Shown here one piece after another: positions 8,272 through 16,500 of a DNA stretch of 64,000 nt; the stretch's first letter is position 1, and each line of letters starts with the position of its first letter. The position numbers and the translations under genes are program-made. The stretch is taken from NCBI GenBank assembly GCA_947497985.1, contig CANMIX010000002.1, positions 186,001-250,000 on the forward strand. Reading direction: 5' to 3'. The stretch is from an uncultured Paracoccaceae bacterium (lineage in GTDB: Bacteria > Pseudomonadota > Alphaproteobacteria > Rhodobacterales > Rhodobacteraceae). The notes beneath the pieces were generated by a model that did no database searches, was not told the DNA's origin, and saw only the letters and a program-made list of their open reading frames with translations.

Positions 8272-9450
8272 TCAGAGGCGCAGGCCCACTTTTTCGTAGG
8301 CCATGGCCGCTTGCATTGGCGGGTGGTCCAGCAACAGATCAAAGTCGTTTTCGCGCAACTTCTGCTCAAATGCGCTTTCACCGGGAAACGCGTGAAACAG
8401 CTTGGTCAATTTCCAGCTGAGATTGACCGATGACCAGACCCGACGCAGGGCCGTTGAGCCATATTCTTCAAGCAGGTTGGGATTGTCGTGATTGAAGAAT
8501 GCATCCATTGCGCGGTGCAGGTAGTAGACGTCTGAAACCGCAAGGTTCAGCCCCTTGGCTCCGGTTGGTGGCACGATATGCGCGGCGTCTCCTGCTAGGA
8601 ACAGCCGACCGTATTGCATCGGTTCAGACACAAAACTGCGCAGCGGGGCGATGGATTTCTCAATGCTGGGGCCGGTTGTGACGCGGTGGTGGAACTCGGT
8701 TGAAAGCCGTTTGTAGACAGCCTGCCAAAAGCGGTCATCGGACCAGTCGCTGACGTGATCACAGGCGGGCACCTGTACGTAATACCTGCTGCGGGTGGGG
8801 CTGCGTTTGGAGGCGAGCAGGAAGCCATCCGTGTGGCGGGCATAAAACAGCTCTGGCATCGGTGGAACCTCTGCCAAGACGCCAAGCCAGCCAAAGGGAT
8901 AGACCTGTTCCCATTCTTTGCGGACCGAGGTGGGAATGGAGGTTCGGGAGACACCGTGGAATCCGTCACATCCAACAATATAGGAACATTCGACGTCATA
9001 GGCTTGACCCTCTTTGGTGAAGGTCACATGCGGGCTGTGCATCAGGTCATGGGGCTGTGCGTCAGCAACACCATCAAACAGCATCCGTTCTGCCTTGTCG
9101 TGGGCGGCATAGAGGTCCTGTGTGATGGCGGTCTGACCATAGGCGGTCAACCAGCGGCCTGTATGGGCCTTGAGGTCCAAAATCAGGGTTTCTTTTCCCT
9201 GAAACCCATAATGGACCTTTTCCTGAATGATCGCTTCACGGTCGAGGCGTCCGGTCAGCCCAGCTTGGCGCAGGACATCGACGGTTCCGGACTCAAGCAT
9301 CCCTGCACGGATGCGCTCCAAGACATAAGCCCGGGGTTTCTGCTCAATCACAACGGATTTGATCCCGGACAGGTCCAGCATATGCGAGAGCAACATACCA
9401 GCTGGGCCGCCGCCAATAATGGCGACATCAGTTTTGATTTTAAGGGTCAT
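8272..9450 (-). CDS. pobA: 4-hydroxybenzoate 3-monooxygenase (p-hydroxybenzoate hydroxylase)
   Basis: This flavoprotein turns 4-hydroxybenzoate into 3,4-dihydroxybenzoate (protocatechuate) with NADPH and O2. The 392 residues match the family length. Seen are the FAD fingerprint IIGGGPAG at 11-18, the DG motif CDGFHGVSR at 161-169, the run PTRSRYYVQVP at 218-228, and the second FAD site GDAAHIVPPTGAKGLNL at 287-303. Y203 in LFYARH matches the substrate-contacting tyrosine of the Pseudomonas enzyme. No pobR-type regulator and no pca genes are beside it. It lies directly upstream of the siderophore receptor on the same strand, 236 bp away, so it may provide the catechol precursor for a petrobactin-like siderophore instead of, or besides, AsbF. 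Function is secure; the siderophore role is inferred. Confidence 0.93.
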   Translation of the reverse strand: MTLKIKTDVAIIGGGPAGMLLSHMLDLSGIKSVVIEQKPRAYVLERIRAGMLESGTVDVLRQAGLTGRLDREAIIQEKVHYGFQGKETLILDLKAHTGRWLTAYGQTAITQDLYAAHDKAERMLFDGVADAQPHDLMHSPHVTFTKEGQAYDVECSYIVGCDGFHGVSRTSIPTSVRKEWEQVYPFGWLGVLAEVPPMPELFYARHTDGFLLASKRSPTRSRYYVQVPACDHVSDWSDDRFWQAVYKRLSTEFHHRVTTGPSIEKSIAPLRSFVSEPMQYGRLFLAGDAAHIVPPTGAKGLNLAVSDVYYLHRAMDAFFNHDNPNLLEEYGSTALRRVWSSVNLSWKLTKLFHAFPGESAFEQKLRENDFDLLLDHPPMQAAMAYEKVGLRL

Positions 9451-9642
9451 GACGTGTGTTCCGGCTCATGGTTTTGATCGTGACGGCAAACCAAAAGCGT
9501 CTATGCGCGGGTCTGCCTCCATGCCTGCCGAGAGTCGGTTGGTATGACTTGGTTATCTGCAATTTAAGCGGGTGCCAATGCCCGATGCGCTGGTCGGCGG
9601 AAAATCGGAAATTTTGGATGGATCCGCGCAAGGCGAAAAGGT

Positions 9643-10701
9643 TTACGTTTTGCCGTCTTTTCGCAGCAGCCAGATAAAGAAGATGCCGCCGATCAGCCCG
9701 GTGACGATGCCAATGGGCATGTCTTCTGGAGCCACGATCGTTCGTGCCAAAATGTCCGCCCAGATCAGGAACAGCGCGCCACACAGCGCCGACGCAGGAA
9801 GCATGCGGCTGTATTCGCCCCCAACCACCAAGCGAACGATGTGGGGCACCATGAGACCTACAAAGCTGATGATCCCGGAAAAGGCTACCAGGGTTCCGGT
9901 GATTAGGGCACCCAGCACAAAGATCTGCAGCCGAAACCGTTTGACCGGGATGCCCAAAGTGGTCGCGGTTTCATCGCCAATGGTCATAGCGTTCAAATCG
10001 GCGCTGCGCAGCCAGATCCAGGTGGCGCAGGGCACAAGGACCGCCAGCGGATAGATCAGGTGACTCCATTGCGCGAGGCCAAGCCCGCCTAGCATCCAGA
10101 ACACAACCGTATGGGCGGCCTTTGGATCGCCGAGGAAAATCAAAAGGTTGGCTCCGGCCATCACGATGAAGGAGACTGCAACCCCGACCAGAACCAGTCG
10201 ATCTGCGCTGGAGGCTGAGGTGAAGCTGATCACCGCTAGCACCACAGCCGTGGCCGCCAATGCGCCCAGAAACGCCATCAGTGGCACGGTCAACAGACCC
10301 AGAAACAGCCCTGTGTGCAAAAGCGCCAGGATTGCGCCAAAGGCCGCACCGGATGAGATGCCAAGAAGATGTGGATCCGCCAGCGGATTGCGGGTCACCG
10401 CCTGAAGGGCGGCACCGACAACCGCAAGCCCTGCACCGACCAAAGCGGCCAGCAAAGTACGGGGGAAACGGATGTCCCACACAATGGCGGCGCGCCCTTT
10501 GGACCAAGACGGTTCGATACTGCCGGGTAGGATGTGATCCAGCAACACGCCCCAGACCGTGGCCAAGGGGACGGGCACCGCACCGACGGAGACCGCAAAG
10601 CTGACTGACGCCAAGAGCGCCACACAGCCCGCAGCCCCCCACACAAGATGCAGGGGGCGTTTTCGGGTTGCGGTGGACCGCAGGGCGTTGGCGTCAGTCA
10701 T
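9643..10701 (-). CDS. btuC: Cobalamin ABC transporter permease, BtuC-like (FecCD family)
   Basis: This 352-residue polytopic inner-membrane protein of the FecCD/BtuC family has about ten hydrophobic segments. Family motifs are WDIRFPRTLLAALVGAGLAVVG near residue 95 and RNPLADPHLLGISSGAAFGA, the loops that meet the ATPase. GLMVPHIVRLVVG is near the C-terminus. It is the last gene of the riboswitch-controlled operon and starts 19 bp after the binding-protein gene. As for its partners, the cobalamin riboswitch ahead of the operon is the main reason to assign B12 or another corrinoid rather than iron as the substrate. Confidence 0.85.
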   Translation of the reverse strand: MTDANALRSTATRKRPLHLVWGAAGCVALLASVSFAVSVGAVPVPLATVWGVLLDHILPGSIEPSWSKGRAAIVWDIRFPRTLLAALVGAGLAVVGAALQAVTRNPLADPHLLGISSGAAFGAILALLHTGLFLGLLTVPLMAFLGALAATAVVLAVISFTSASSADRLVLVGVAVSFIVMAGANLLIFLGDPKAAHTVVFWMLGGLGLAQWSHLIYPLAVLVPCATWIWLRSADLNAMTIGDETATTLGIPVKRFRLQIFVLGALITGTLVAFSGIISFVGLMVPHIVRLVVGGEYSRMLPASALCGALFLIWADILARTIVAPEDMPIGIVTGLIGGIFFIWLLRKDGKT

Positions 10702-10720
10702 TGTTCCAAATCGCTTGTGT

Positions 10721-11665
10721 TCAGTTCACAGGCTGTGGCCAAAACGCCGAGGCCAGCGTCTTGATCGCTTGGATGTTGCGCGGGCCGGGGGTGGCTTCGA
10801 CATATTCCAGGGTAACAAACCGGTCGTTTTTCACCGCATCCAGGCTGGCAAAGGCCGGGTTGTTCATCATAAAGGCGCGCTTTTCTTCGGCGGTGACATT
10901 GCCGTAGTTCACGATCACGATGACCTCGGGGTTGCGTTCGACCACTTCTTCCCAAGTTACGGTGGCCCAGCTTTTTTCGAAATCATCCATGATGTTTGTG
11001 CCGCCGGCTGCCTCGATCAAGGCGGTGGGCATTGCGTAACGTCCCGCCGTAAAAGGGCTTTCTTCGCCGCTGTCATAGACAAAGACGCGTGGGGCGGTGC
11101 CTTCGGTGTTGAGGTCGGCCGAAAACGCTGCCAGCTCTGTCTTGTAGCCGTCGATCAGGGCGCTGGCCTTGTCTTCAACGTCAAAGATACGGCCAAGGTT
11201 GGCGATGTCGTTGTACATATCCTCCATCGAGACTTTGGGCTTGTCACCGATGTGGACGCAGCTTTCGGTCAGCTCGTAAACTTGGATGCCAAAGGGTTCG
11301 AGGGTTTCTGGCGTCACTTCGCCGCCGACTTTCATACCGTAGTTCCAACCGGCAAAGTAGAAATCCGCGTCCGCGCCCAGCAGGACTTCTTTGGTTGGGT
11401 ATTTGGCGCTCAACTCGGGCAGTTCTTCGACGCCTGCGCGCATCTCTTCGTCCAGTGTTTTCCAGCCGGAGATCCCGGTGTAGCCCACCATGTGATCGGC
11501 CAATCCCAGAACCAGCATCATCTCGGTCAGATTGACGTCGTTTGAGACAGCGGCCGTTGGCACCGAGTCAAAGGTGACGGAGCGGTTGCAGCTTTCGACA
11601 GTGGTTTCAGCAAGGGCTGGGCCAGCGATGGCCACAAGGGCACAGGAGCAAAGCAGGTGTTTCAT
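10721..11665 (-). CDS. btuF: Periplasmic corrinoid-binding protein, BtuF-like
   Basis: This 314-residue protein has a signal peptide (MKHLLCSCALVAIAGPALA) and the two-lobed type-III binding-protein fold. Hallmarks are VTFDSVPTAAVSNDVNLTEMMLVLGL, then KEVLLGADADF, and RNPEVIVIVN in the second lobe. It should capture a corrinoid in the periplasm and deliver it to the BtuC/BtuD-like complex. On sequence alone it could be a ferric-siderophore binding protein; the operon's cobalamin riboswitch decides for corrinoid. It is preceded by an AGGA Shine-Dalgarno sequence and lies 9 bp after the ATPase gene. Confidence 0.82.
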   Translation of the reverse strand: MKHLLCSCALVAIAGPALAETTVESCNRSVTFDSVPTAAVSNDVNLTEMMLVLGLADHMVGYTGISGWKTLDEEMRAGVEELPELSAKYPTKEVLLGADADFYFAGWNYGMKVGGEVTPETLEPFGIQVYELTESCVHIGDKPKVSMEDMYNDIANLGRIFDVEDKASALIDGYKTELAAFSADLNTEGTAPRVFVYDSGEESPFTAGRYAMPTALIEAAGGTNIMDDFEKSWATVTWEEVVERNPEVIVIVNYGNVTAEEKRAFMMNNPAFASLDAVKNDRFVTLEYVEATPGPRNIQAIKTLASAFWPQPVN

Positions 11666-11674
11666 TTTCGTGTC

Positions 11675-12463
11675 CTAGTTAGAAGAATGCAGAGCAAAGG
11701 TGAGATGTTGGTGGTCGCGACGGGACAGCCAGTCCACTTCGGCGCGGACCCCAAAGGCGTCTGAGACGCGGTCGGAGGACAGGACATCCGTCGGGCAGCC
11801 AAAGGCGACTTGTTGACCTTTGTGCAAAAGCAGAACGTCGTCGCAGACGCTGGCTGCCATATTGAGGTCGTGAAGTGAGGTCACAATTGTGATGTCCAGA
11901 TCGTTGATGAGCTTCAGCACCTCTAATTGGTTGCGAATATCGAGGTGGTTGGTGGGTTCATCCAGAACCAGAATTTGCGGCTCTTGTGCGATGGCGCGGG
12001 CGACCATGACCCGCTGACGTTCGCCGCCAGACAGGGTGCCAAAGGCGCGATCTGCGAGGCCCGTAAGCTCCATTCGCGTCAGGCATGCATCGATCACCGC
12101 AACACAGTTCGTGCCAAGCGCGCCAAATCCTTGTTTGTGTGGTATCCGGCCCAAGGCCACGATTTCGTGCACGGTCAGCGCAAAATCGGTGGGCTGTTCC
12201 TGCAGGACGGCGGCGATTTTGCGTGCGCAGGCACGCGGTGATATCGTCCAAATGTCCTCGCCGCCGATTTCGACCGATCCCGAGAGGGGGCGCGCATGGC
12301 GGTAAATCATCCGCAATAGGGTGGTTTTGCCCGCGCCATTGGCCCCGACGACCCCCATGACGCGTCCCGCCTTGAGGTGGAACGAGGTCGGGTGAAGGAT
12401 CAGTGGACGCGTCCGTCCGTTGCCCCAGCTAACGCCGTTTACGGAAAGATCAGCGGCGCTCAT
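11675..12463 (-). CDS. btuD: Cobalamin ABC transporter ATPase, BtuD-like
   Basis: This is a FepC/BtuD-type ATPase of 262 residues from the ATG at 12463. That start overlaps the DUF1636 stop (ATGA) and gives a normal N-terminus, MSAADLSVNG; the longer frame to 12562 lies within the upstream gene. Walker A GANGAGKT is at about 40-47. The Q-loop LQEQ, the signature LSGGERQRVMVARAIA, Walker B ILVLDEPTNHLD and the switch histidine in SLHDLNMA are all intact. It powers the btuC/btuF importer encoded downstream. Confidence 0.87.
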   Translation of the reverse strand: MSAADLSVNGVSWGNGRTRPLILHPTSFHLKAGRVMGVVGANGAGKTTLLRMIYRHARPLSGSVEIGGEDIWTISPRACARKIAAVLQEQPTDFALTVHEIVALGRIPHKQGFGALGTNCVAVIDACLTRMELTGLADRAFGTLSGGERQRVMVARAIAQEPQILVLDEPTNHLDIRNQLEVLKLINDLDITIVTSLHDLNMAASVCDDVLLLHKGQQVAFGCPTDVLSSDRVSDAFGVRAEVDWLSRRDHQHLTFALHSSN

Positions 12464-12864
12464 TCTGCGGCCTCCACATATGGGAGTTCGGAAAACAGGG
12501 TGGCGGGAATGCGGGCAAGGGTGGTTTTGCGCAGCTTTCCGGGTCGATCGACAGATGAGCACCAGCCATCGTGTAGGGCGGCATATTGTTTGGCAAAACG
12601 CGCAAGATCTGCAATGTCATCCGGGGCTTGGAGATCGCCAAACAGGTAGCTTGCCTTGCCCTGCCCGTGAAATCCGACCGTGCAGGGGTGATTGCATCCT
12701 GCCATGCAGGCGACACCCATAACCTGAAATTCTGCCGCAAGGCGCGGATCGGCATCCAGCGCATCTCGCATGGCGTCAATCATTGCGTAACCGGGGTTCT
12801 GGCCGGTCTGCTTGTCTTTGCAGCTGGTACACACAGCAATTCTGCACGTCTTACGTTCGACCAT
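12460..12864 (-). CDS. DUF1636 metal-binding (thioredoxin-like ferredoxin) protein
   Basis: This 134-residue protein belongs to DUF1636. Cysteines occur in an N-terminal CTSCKD pair and a central CMAGCNHPC group, a pattern like thioredoxin-fold [2Fe-2S] ferredoxins. The family is repeatedly found in cobalamin gene clusters, and here it is the first gene under the cobalamin riboswitch. It is translationally coupled to btuD by a 4-bp overlap and has a strong GGAGGG Shine-Dalgarno sequence. A role in cobalt or corrinoid handling is likely, but the reaction is unknown. Confidence 0.8.
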   Translation of the reverse strand: MVERKTCRIAVCTSCKDKQTGQNPGYAMIDAMRDALDADPRLAAEFQVMGVACMAGCNHPCTVGFHGQGKASYLFGDLQAPDDIADLARFAKQYAALHDGWCSSVDRPGKLRKTTLARIPATLFSELPYVEAAE

Positions 12865-12983
12865 TCTGCCCTCCGCAGATGAGCAAAGACAAAGAGCGAA
12901 AGATCACCGCGCAGCGTTGGTCAAGCCAAGGCGCAGCTGTTCTTCGCCCAGACGCCCCGCCCGGGTTAAAAGTGTATAAGGAT

Positions 12984-13182
12984 GGCAGGTCTCCTGACTC
13001 ACGGCGTGTGCAGCGGTGTCCCTTCCCAACCCAAAGAGGGCCAGTGGTTTTGACAACGCATTTGCCGCTCACAGTTGCGGGGGCAGTCACGGGTTTGGTG
13101 CCTTTTGGCTACGCCTCACCGTGTTCCCTTTTCATCCCGTATAACCTTAGGCGTTCCGGGAACCATCGCCCTCAGACCTGCC
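12984..13182 (-). promoter_or_regulatory. Cobalamin (adenosylcobalamin) riboswitch
   Basis: Read on the minus strand, the region shows the full class signature. P1 forms between AGGCAGGTCT-type sequence at about 13174-13182 and AGACCTGCC-complementary sequence at 12984-12992. Between them are GGGAACACGGTG, the B12-box core GACTGCCCCCGCAACTGTGA, CCACTG, GGGAAGG and finally GTGAGTCAGGAGACCTGCC. It lies 120 bp upstream of the DUF1636 start and should turn off the DUF1636-btuDFC operon when cobalamin is sufficient. Confidence 0.95.
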
Positions 13183-13230
13183 TATTCATGTGCGCCCTGT
13201 CAAGTTGCGAACGTAACAGAGCGTTGATTT

Positions 13231-13872
13231 TCAGACTTCCTCCTCCAGATCGTAAATGGGATCCAGAACCAGCACGAGCCGTGTTTCGCCGGTGCCTTCA
13301 ATCGGTGGTGACCGGTGCCGCAGGCGTGTGGGTTCGTCGTCCGGCCATTTCGTGCCGCGCAGCACAACGGGGCAACAGGCGGGTGTGGATAGGATCGCCG
13401 CCGGGTCATGACCTTGATCCGCCTCACCAAATTGAGTGGTCTGCCCGCGATAGGTACAAACAAGCCGGGCTGTCACCGCGTCGATGTGAAATTTGCGACA
13501 GGCGTTGGTGATCACAACATCAAGCCGCACACGCAGATAGGGCGCATCCATCATCGCCGCAAAATGCGTGGCCAGCGTTGCGATATCGTCGATCAATGCG
13601 CGACGTTCTGCCCCCGGTGGGGTCCCACATTGGTCACAAATCTGCGCAACCGCTTCGCCAACTCGGTCCGGACGCAGGAACAGGCGTGCGTGTGGCAGTT
13701 GATCTGGTGCAAGATTTTCAAGCCAGGCACGCAGCGACGCTCCCGCCTCACGCTGCCAGATTGCCGCCGCGCAGCCCGGGTTGCGGATTGCCGACACCCC
13801 ATCCAGGTCATCGACAACCAAAACGCTTTTGAAGGGGATGAGCACCCCAGCGTTACCCGCGGCGACGTTCAT
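13231..13872 (-). CDS. DUF1826 family protein
   Basis: This 213-residue soluble protein of DUF1826 starts at the ATG at 13872, which overlaps the stop of the COG0523 gene (ATGA); the alternative ATG at 13887 would overlap more. No signal peptide or membrane segment is seen. Conserved-looking blocks are the central CRKFHID, the late WPDDEP and [12 protein letters not shown] near the C-terminus. DUF1826 genes are commonly beside COG0523/CobW-type GTPases, as here, often within zinc-starvation regulons. A part in zinc distribution is inferred; biochemical function is unknown. Confidence 0.8.
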   Translation of the reverse strand: MNVAAGNAGVLIPFKSVLVVDDLDGVSAIRNPGCAAAIWQREAGASLRAWLENLAPDQLPHARLFLRPDRVGEAVAQICDQCGTPPGAERRALIDDIATLATHFAAMMDAPYLRVRLDVVITNACRKFHIDAVTARLVCTYRGQTTQFGEADQGHDPAAILSTPACCPVVLRGTKWPDDEPTRLRHRSPPIEGTGETRLVLVLDPIYDLEEEV

Positions 13873-15083
13873 GATCGTTGGCCCCAACGCGGGAAAGGAT
13901 CCGGCAGATCGGTCCAGTCTTGTGGTGTGAATGCGTCCACACCCAACAGAGCGGCATTCAGGCGCGCACAGATCGTCTCACGCTCCAATCCGACACCAAT
14001 AAAGACCAGCTCTTGGCGACGGTCGCCCCAAGGTTCAGCCCAGTTTTTGGCAATCTCTGCCTGTGCTTCCGGGTGGGTTGGCAGGCGGTCTTCGGGAACC
14101 GATGCCCACCAGAACCCCAAGGCTTTGACCGAGGACAGCGCACCGGCCAGGTTGAATTCAGCCGCCCATTGGGGCTGCGTTGCAATCCAGAAATGGCCTT
14201 TGGCACGGATCACGCCGGGCAGGGTTCCGTTCAAGACCTGGTGCAGCTTCTTTGGATCAAAGGGCGCACGCGCGTGATAGACAAAGGAGGAGATGCCGTA
14301 TTCTTCGTCTTCGGGTGTGTGGTTGGCAAAACCATAAAGTTCCTTGGCCCACATCGGGTGTTCATGGGCAGTTTCAAAGTCGAACAGGCCTGTGTCCAGG
14401 ATGGTGTCGGCCGAGACGTCCGAGTGATTTGTTTCCACGATCTTTGCATCGGCGTTCAAGGCGCGAATGATCTTGCGCGCGGTGTCGGTGCGCGCGCGGC
14501 CCGCATCGTCGACCTTGTTCAGGATCACCACATCGGCAAATTCGATCTGTTCGGTCAGCAGGCTGACCAGGCTGCGATCATCCTGTTCGCCAAGGGATTC
14601 ACCGCGATCGGTCAAGAAATCATGGCTGGAAAAATCTTCTAGCAGGTTCACCGCATCAACCACCGTGACCATCGTGTCCAGACGCGCCACATCCGACAGG
14701 CTTTCGCCGTCTTCGTCGCGGAAATCAAAGGTTGCGGCGACGGGCAGAGGTTCAGAAATGCCGGTAGATTCAATAAGCAGATAGTCAAACCGCCCTTCCT
14801 CGGACAGTTTGCGCACCTCCTTCAACAGGTCATCGCGCAGGGTGCAGCAGATACAGCCATTGGACATTTCAACCAGCGTTTCCTCAGACCGCGACAGCTC
14901 GGTCCCATCACGCACCAGATCCGCATCAATGTTCACTTCGGACATGTCATTGACGATCACCGCCACGCGGCGGCCGTCGCGGTTGTTCAAGACCCGGTTC
15001 AAAAGCGTCGTTTTCCCCGCGCCCAAAAAGCCGGACAGGACAGTCACGGGGAGGCGGGTGTCAGTGGGATCAAAGTCTTTCAT
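13869..15083 (-). CDS. COG0523 GTP-dependent metallochaperone (ZigA/CobW-like)
   Basis: This 404-residue G3E GTPase has Walker [10 protein letters not shown] at 18-26, the metal-binding CICC at 77-80, an ESTG switch near 105-108 and NKVD as the base-specificity motif. The C-terminal half carries the CobW_C domain. Such proteins pass metal, usually zinc, to client enzymes under starvation. A perfect Zur-type palindrome lies 140 bp upstream and DUF1826 follows with a 4-bp overlap, both favouring a zinc role over cobalamin synthesis. The B12 riboswitch operon downstream is a neighbour, not part of the same transcript, judging by its own leader. Confidence 0.88.
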   Translation of the reverse strand: MKDFDPTDTRLPVTVLSGFLGAGKTTLLNRVLNNRDGRRVAVIVNDMSEVNIDADLVRDGTELSRSEETLVEMSNGCICCTLRDDLLKEVRKLSEEGRFDYLLIESTGISEPLPVAATFDFRDEDGESLSDVARLDTMVTVVDAVNLLEDFSSHDFLTDRGESLGEQDDRSLVSLLTEQIEFADVVILNKVDDAGRARTDTARKIIRALNADAKIVETNHSDVSADTILDTGLFDFETAHEHPMWAKELYGFANHTPEDEEYGISSFVYHARAPFDPKKLHQVLNGTLPGVIRAKGHFWIATQPQWAAEFNLAGALSSVKALGFWWASVPEDRLPTHPEAQAEIAKNWAEPWGDRRQELVFIGVGLERETICARLNAALLGVDAFTPQDWTDLPDPFPRWGQRS

Positions 15084-15223
15084 GGCGATAGCTCGTCTAT
15101 AATCAATGGCAATTGATGCCGCGAGGGTTCTGCGGCTCGGGTCTCGGATTCGCGGCGACCTGGCGGCGTGATGCGTTGTCGTCTAGGTCTTGCGGATGAT
15201 GTCTGTCTCGATTTGAATCATCA

Positions 15224-15241
15224 GTTACGTTATAACGTAAC
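15224..15241. promoter_or_regulatory. Zur-like operator palindrome
   Basis: GTTACGTTATAACGTAAC is a perfect 18-bp inverted repeat with the core GTTATAAC. Proteobacterial Zur boxes share this core. It is placed to control the COG0523-DUF1826 operon starting at 15083. Confidence 0.72.
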
Positions 15242-15342
15242 GATCATCAATTCCAAAATTTACCACACGTCGCAGATTTCCCGCATGTTTCAGTAATCTT
15301 GGGCACTTACGGCCAGAGTGCGCGTTTTTTGACCAGCTCCAG

Positions 15343-16353
15343 TCAGGCGCTGGTGCGCACCACAAGCTGGCCTGAGAATTGATTGAGCGTTGCCATGTCC
15401 GCCGTTCCTTTAAGGACATCGACCAGCGCATGGACCATTTCGACGATGGGTTGGCGATAGGTGGTCAGCTGGTATTGTGGCGTGGCGGCCTGGGGAACAT
15501 CGTCAAAGCCGATCACGGCGATATCGTTGGGGGTGTTGAGGTTGAACTCATACCGCAGCGCATCAATTGCGCCCATTGCCAGCGCGTCATTTTCACAAAC
15601 CACGATATCCGGATGATCGCTGTTCGCGCGGAAATGATCCGCAACGGCTTGATATGACAGCTGTGGGTCATAGGCGGACACGGCGACAAAGGGGGGCTGG
15701 TGAGTATGGATGTGGTGCCAACGGGACAGAAACGTCTCTTTGCGCAGCAGATGAGCCGAGGTTGTTTGCGGTCCTGCAACAAACAGCGGGCGTTTGTAGC
15801 CCTGTCCCACCACATAGTCGGCAATTGTTGTCATTGCGGCTTTGTCGTCGCAACAGATGGAGATCGTATTGGGGTTTTCAGACTGACGCGCAAAGAGGAT
15901 CAATTTGCGTACCCGTCGCGCGCCAAGAGCGGTTTCCAATTCCTGATCGTTGAATTGGACGCCGATCAGCACGGCGGCATCAACGCGACGCTGGCTTGCG
16001 GCCAATAGGGCCGAGGGCGTGTCGGCGGCATTCAAGGTGTTGACCAACAAGGTATCCCAACCATGGCTGCGTAGGATGCGGGTCAATTGTTCGATGATCT
16101 GCAATTTATGCGGGTTTGCAAAGTCGTCAATCAACAGCGCCACCAGATTGCTGCGATCCGAGGCGAGGCTGGCGGCCAGCAAATCCGGTGCATATCCAAG
16201 CTCTTCGGCGGCGGCCATTACTTTTGCACGTGACTTGGTTGAGATCGAGGCATTGGGTTTGAACGCGCGGTTCACTGTCCAACGCGACACGCCCGCCCGT
16301 TTCGCAACATCATCTGCCGTGGCAACGCCGCCGGTCGTGGGATCCATGCTCAT
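15343..16353 (-). CDS. LacI-family transcriptional regulator
   Basis: This 336-residue repressor begins at the ATG at 16353. A longer frame to 16431 exists, but its first codons would fall inside the operator, so the shorter start is preferred. The N-terminal helix-turn-helix reads TADDVAKRAGVSRWTVNRAF, followed by the hinge LGYAPDLLAASLAS and a periplasmic-binding-protein-like effector domain with VALLIDDF, NDIAVIGFDDVPQA and the final TTYRQPI. It is divergent from an inositol-dehydrogenase-like gene, and two matching palindromes lie between them. It probably represses both itself and that gene in response to a sugar or polyol, perhaps an inositol. Confidence 0.88.
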   Translation of the reverse strand: MSMDPTTGGVATADDVAKRAGVSRWTVNRAFKPNASISTKSRAKVMAAAEELGYAPDLLAASLASDRSNLVALLIDDFANPHKLQIIEQLTRILRSHGWDTLLVNTLNAADTPSALLAASQRRVDAAVLIGVQFNDQELETALGARRVRKLILFARQSENPNTISICCDDKAAMTTIADYVVGQGYKRPLFVAGPQTTSAHLLRKETFLSRWHHIHTHQPPFVAVSAYDPQLSYQAVADHFRANSDHPDIVVCENDALAMGAIDALRYEFNLNTPNDIAVIGFDDVPQAATPQYQLTTYRQPIVEMVHALVDVLKGTADMATLNQFSGQLVVRTSA

Positions 16354-16416
16354 CTCGGTCTCATGACTTTCCTTGCTGCCTATATAGCGGAAACAGAGGT
16401 CCGTGGCCATTCGTTC

Positions 16417-16453
16417 TGCACACGTGTGCATATAGATCTTGCACGCGTGTGCA
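16417..16453. promoter_or_regulatory. Twin LacI-type operators
   Basis: TGCACACGTGTGCA at 16417-16430 is a perfect palindrome. TGCACGCGTGTGCA at 16440-16453 differs at one position. Their centres are 23 bp apart, about two helical turns, in the gap between the lacI-type and dehydrogenase genes. They fit cooperative binding of the adjacent LacI-family repressor. Confidence 0.75.
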
Positions 16454-16500
16454 AGATTGGTAAGCCTATGGCCAAAGGTCGAGATTCGGGAGGAAAAATC

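Noticed and set aside
10559-11545. Plus-strand open frame of 328 codons
   Set aside because: It is antisense to the btuF-like and btuC-like genes and has no recognisable domain; such long shadow frames are usual at this GC content.
9643-12463. Reading the FecCD-type importer as a third siderophore transporter
   Set aside because: The cobalamin riboswitch and DUF1636 gene at the head of the operon make corrinoid the better assignment.
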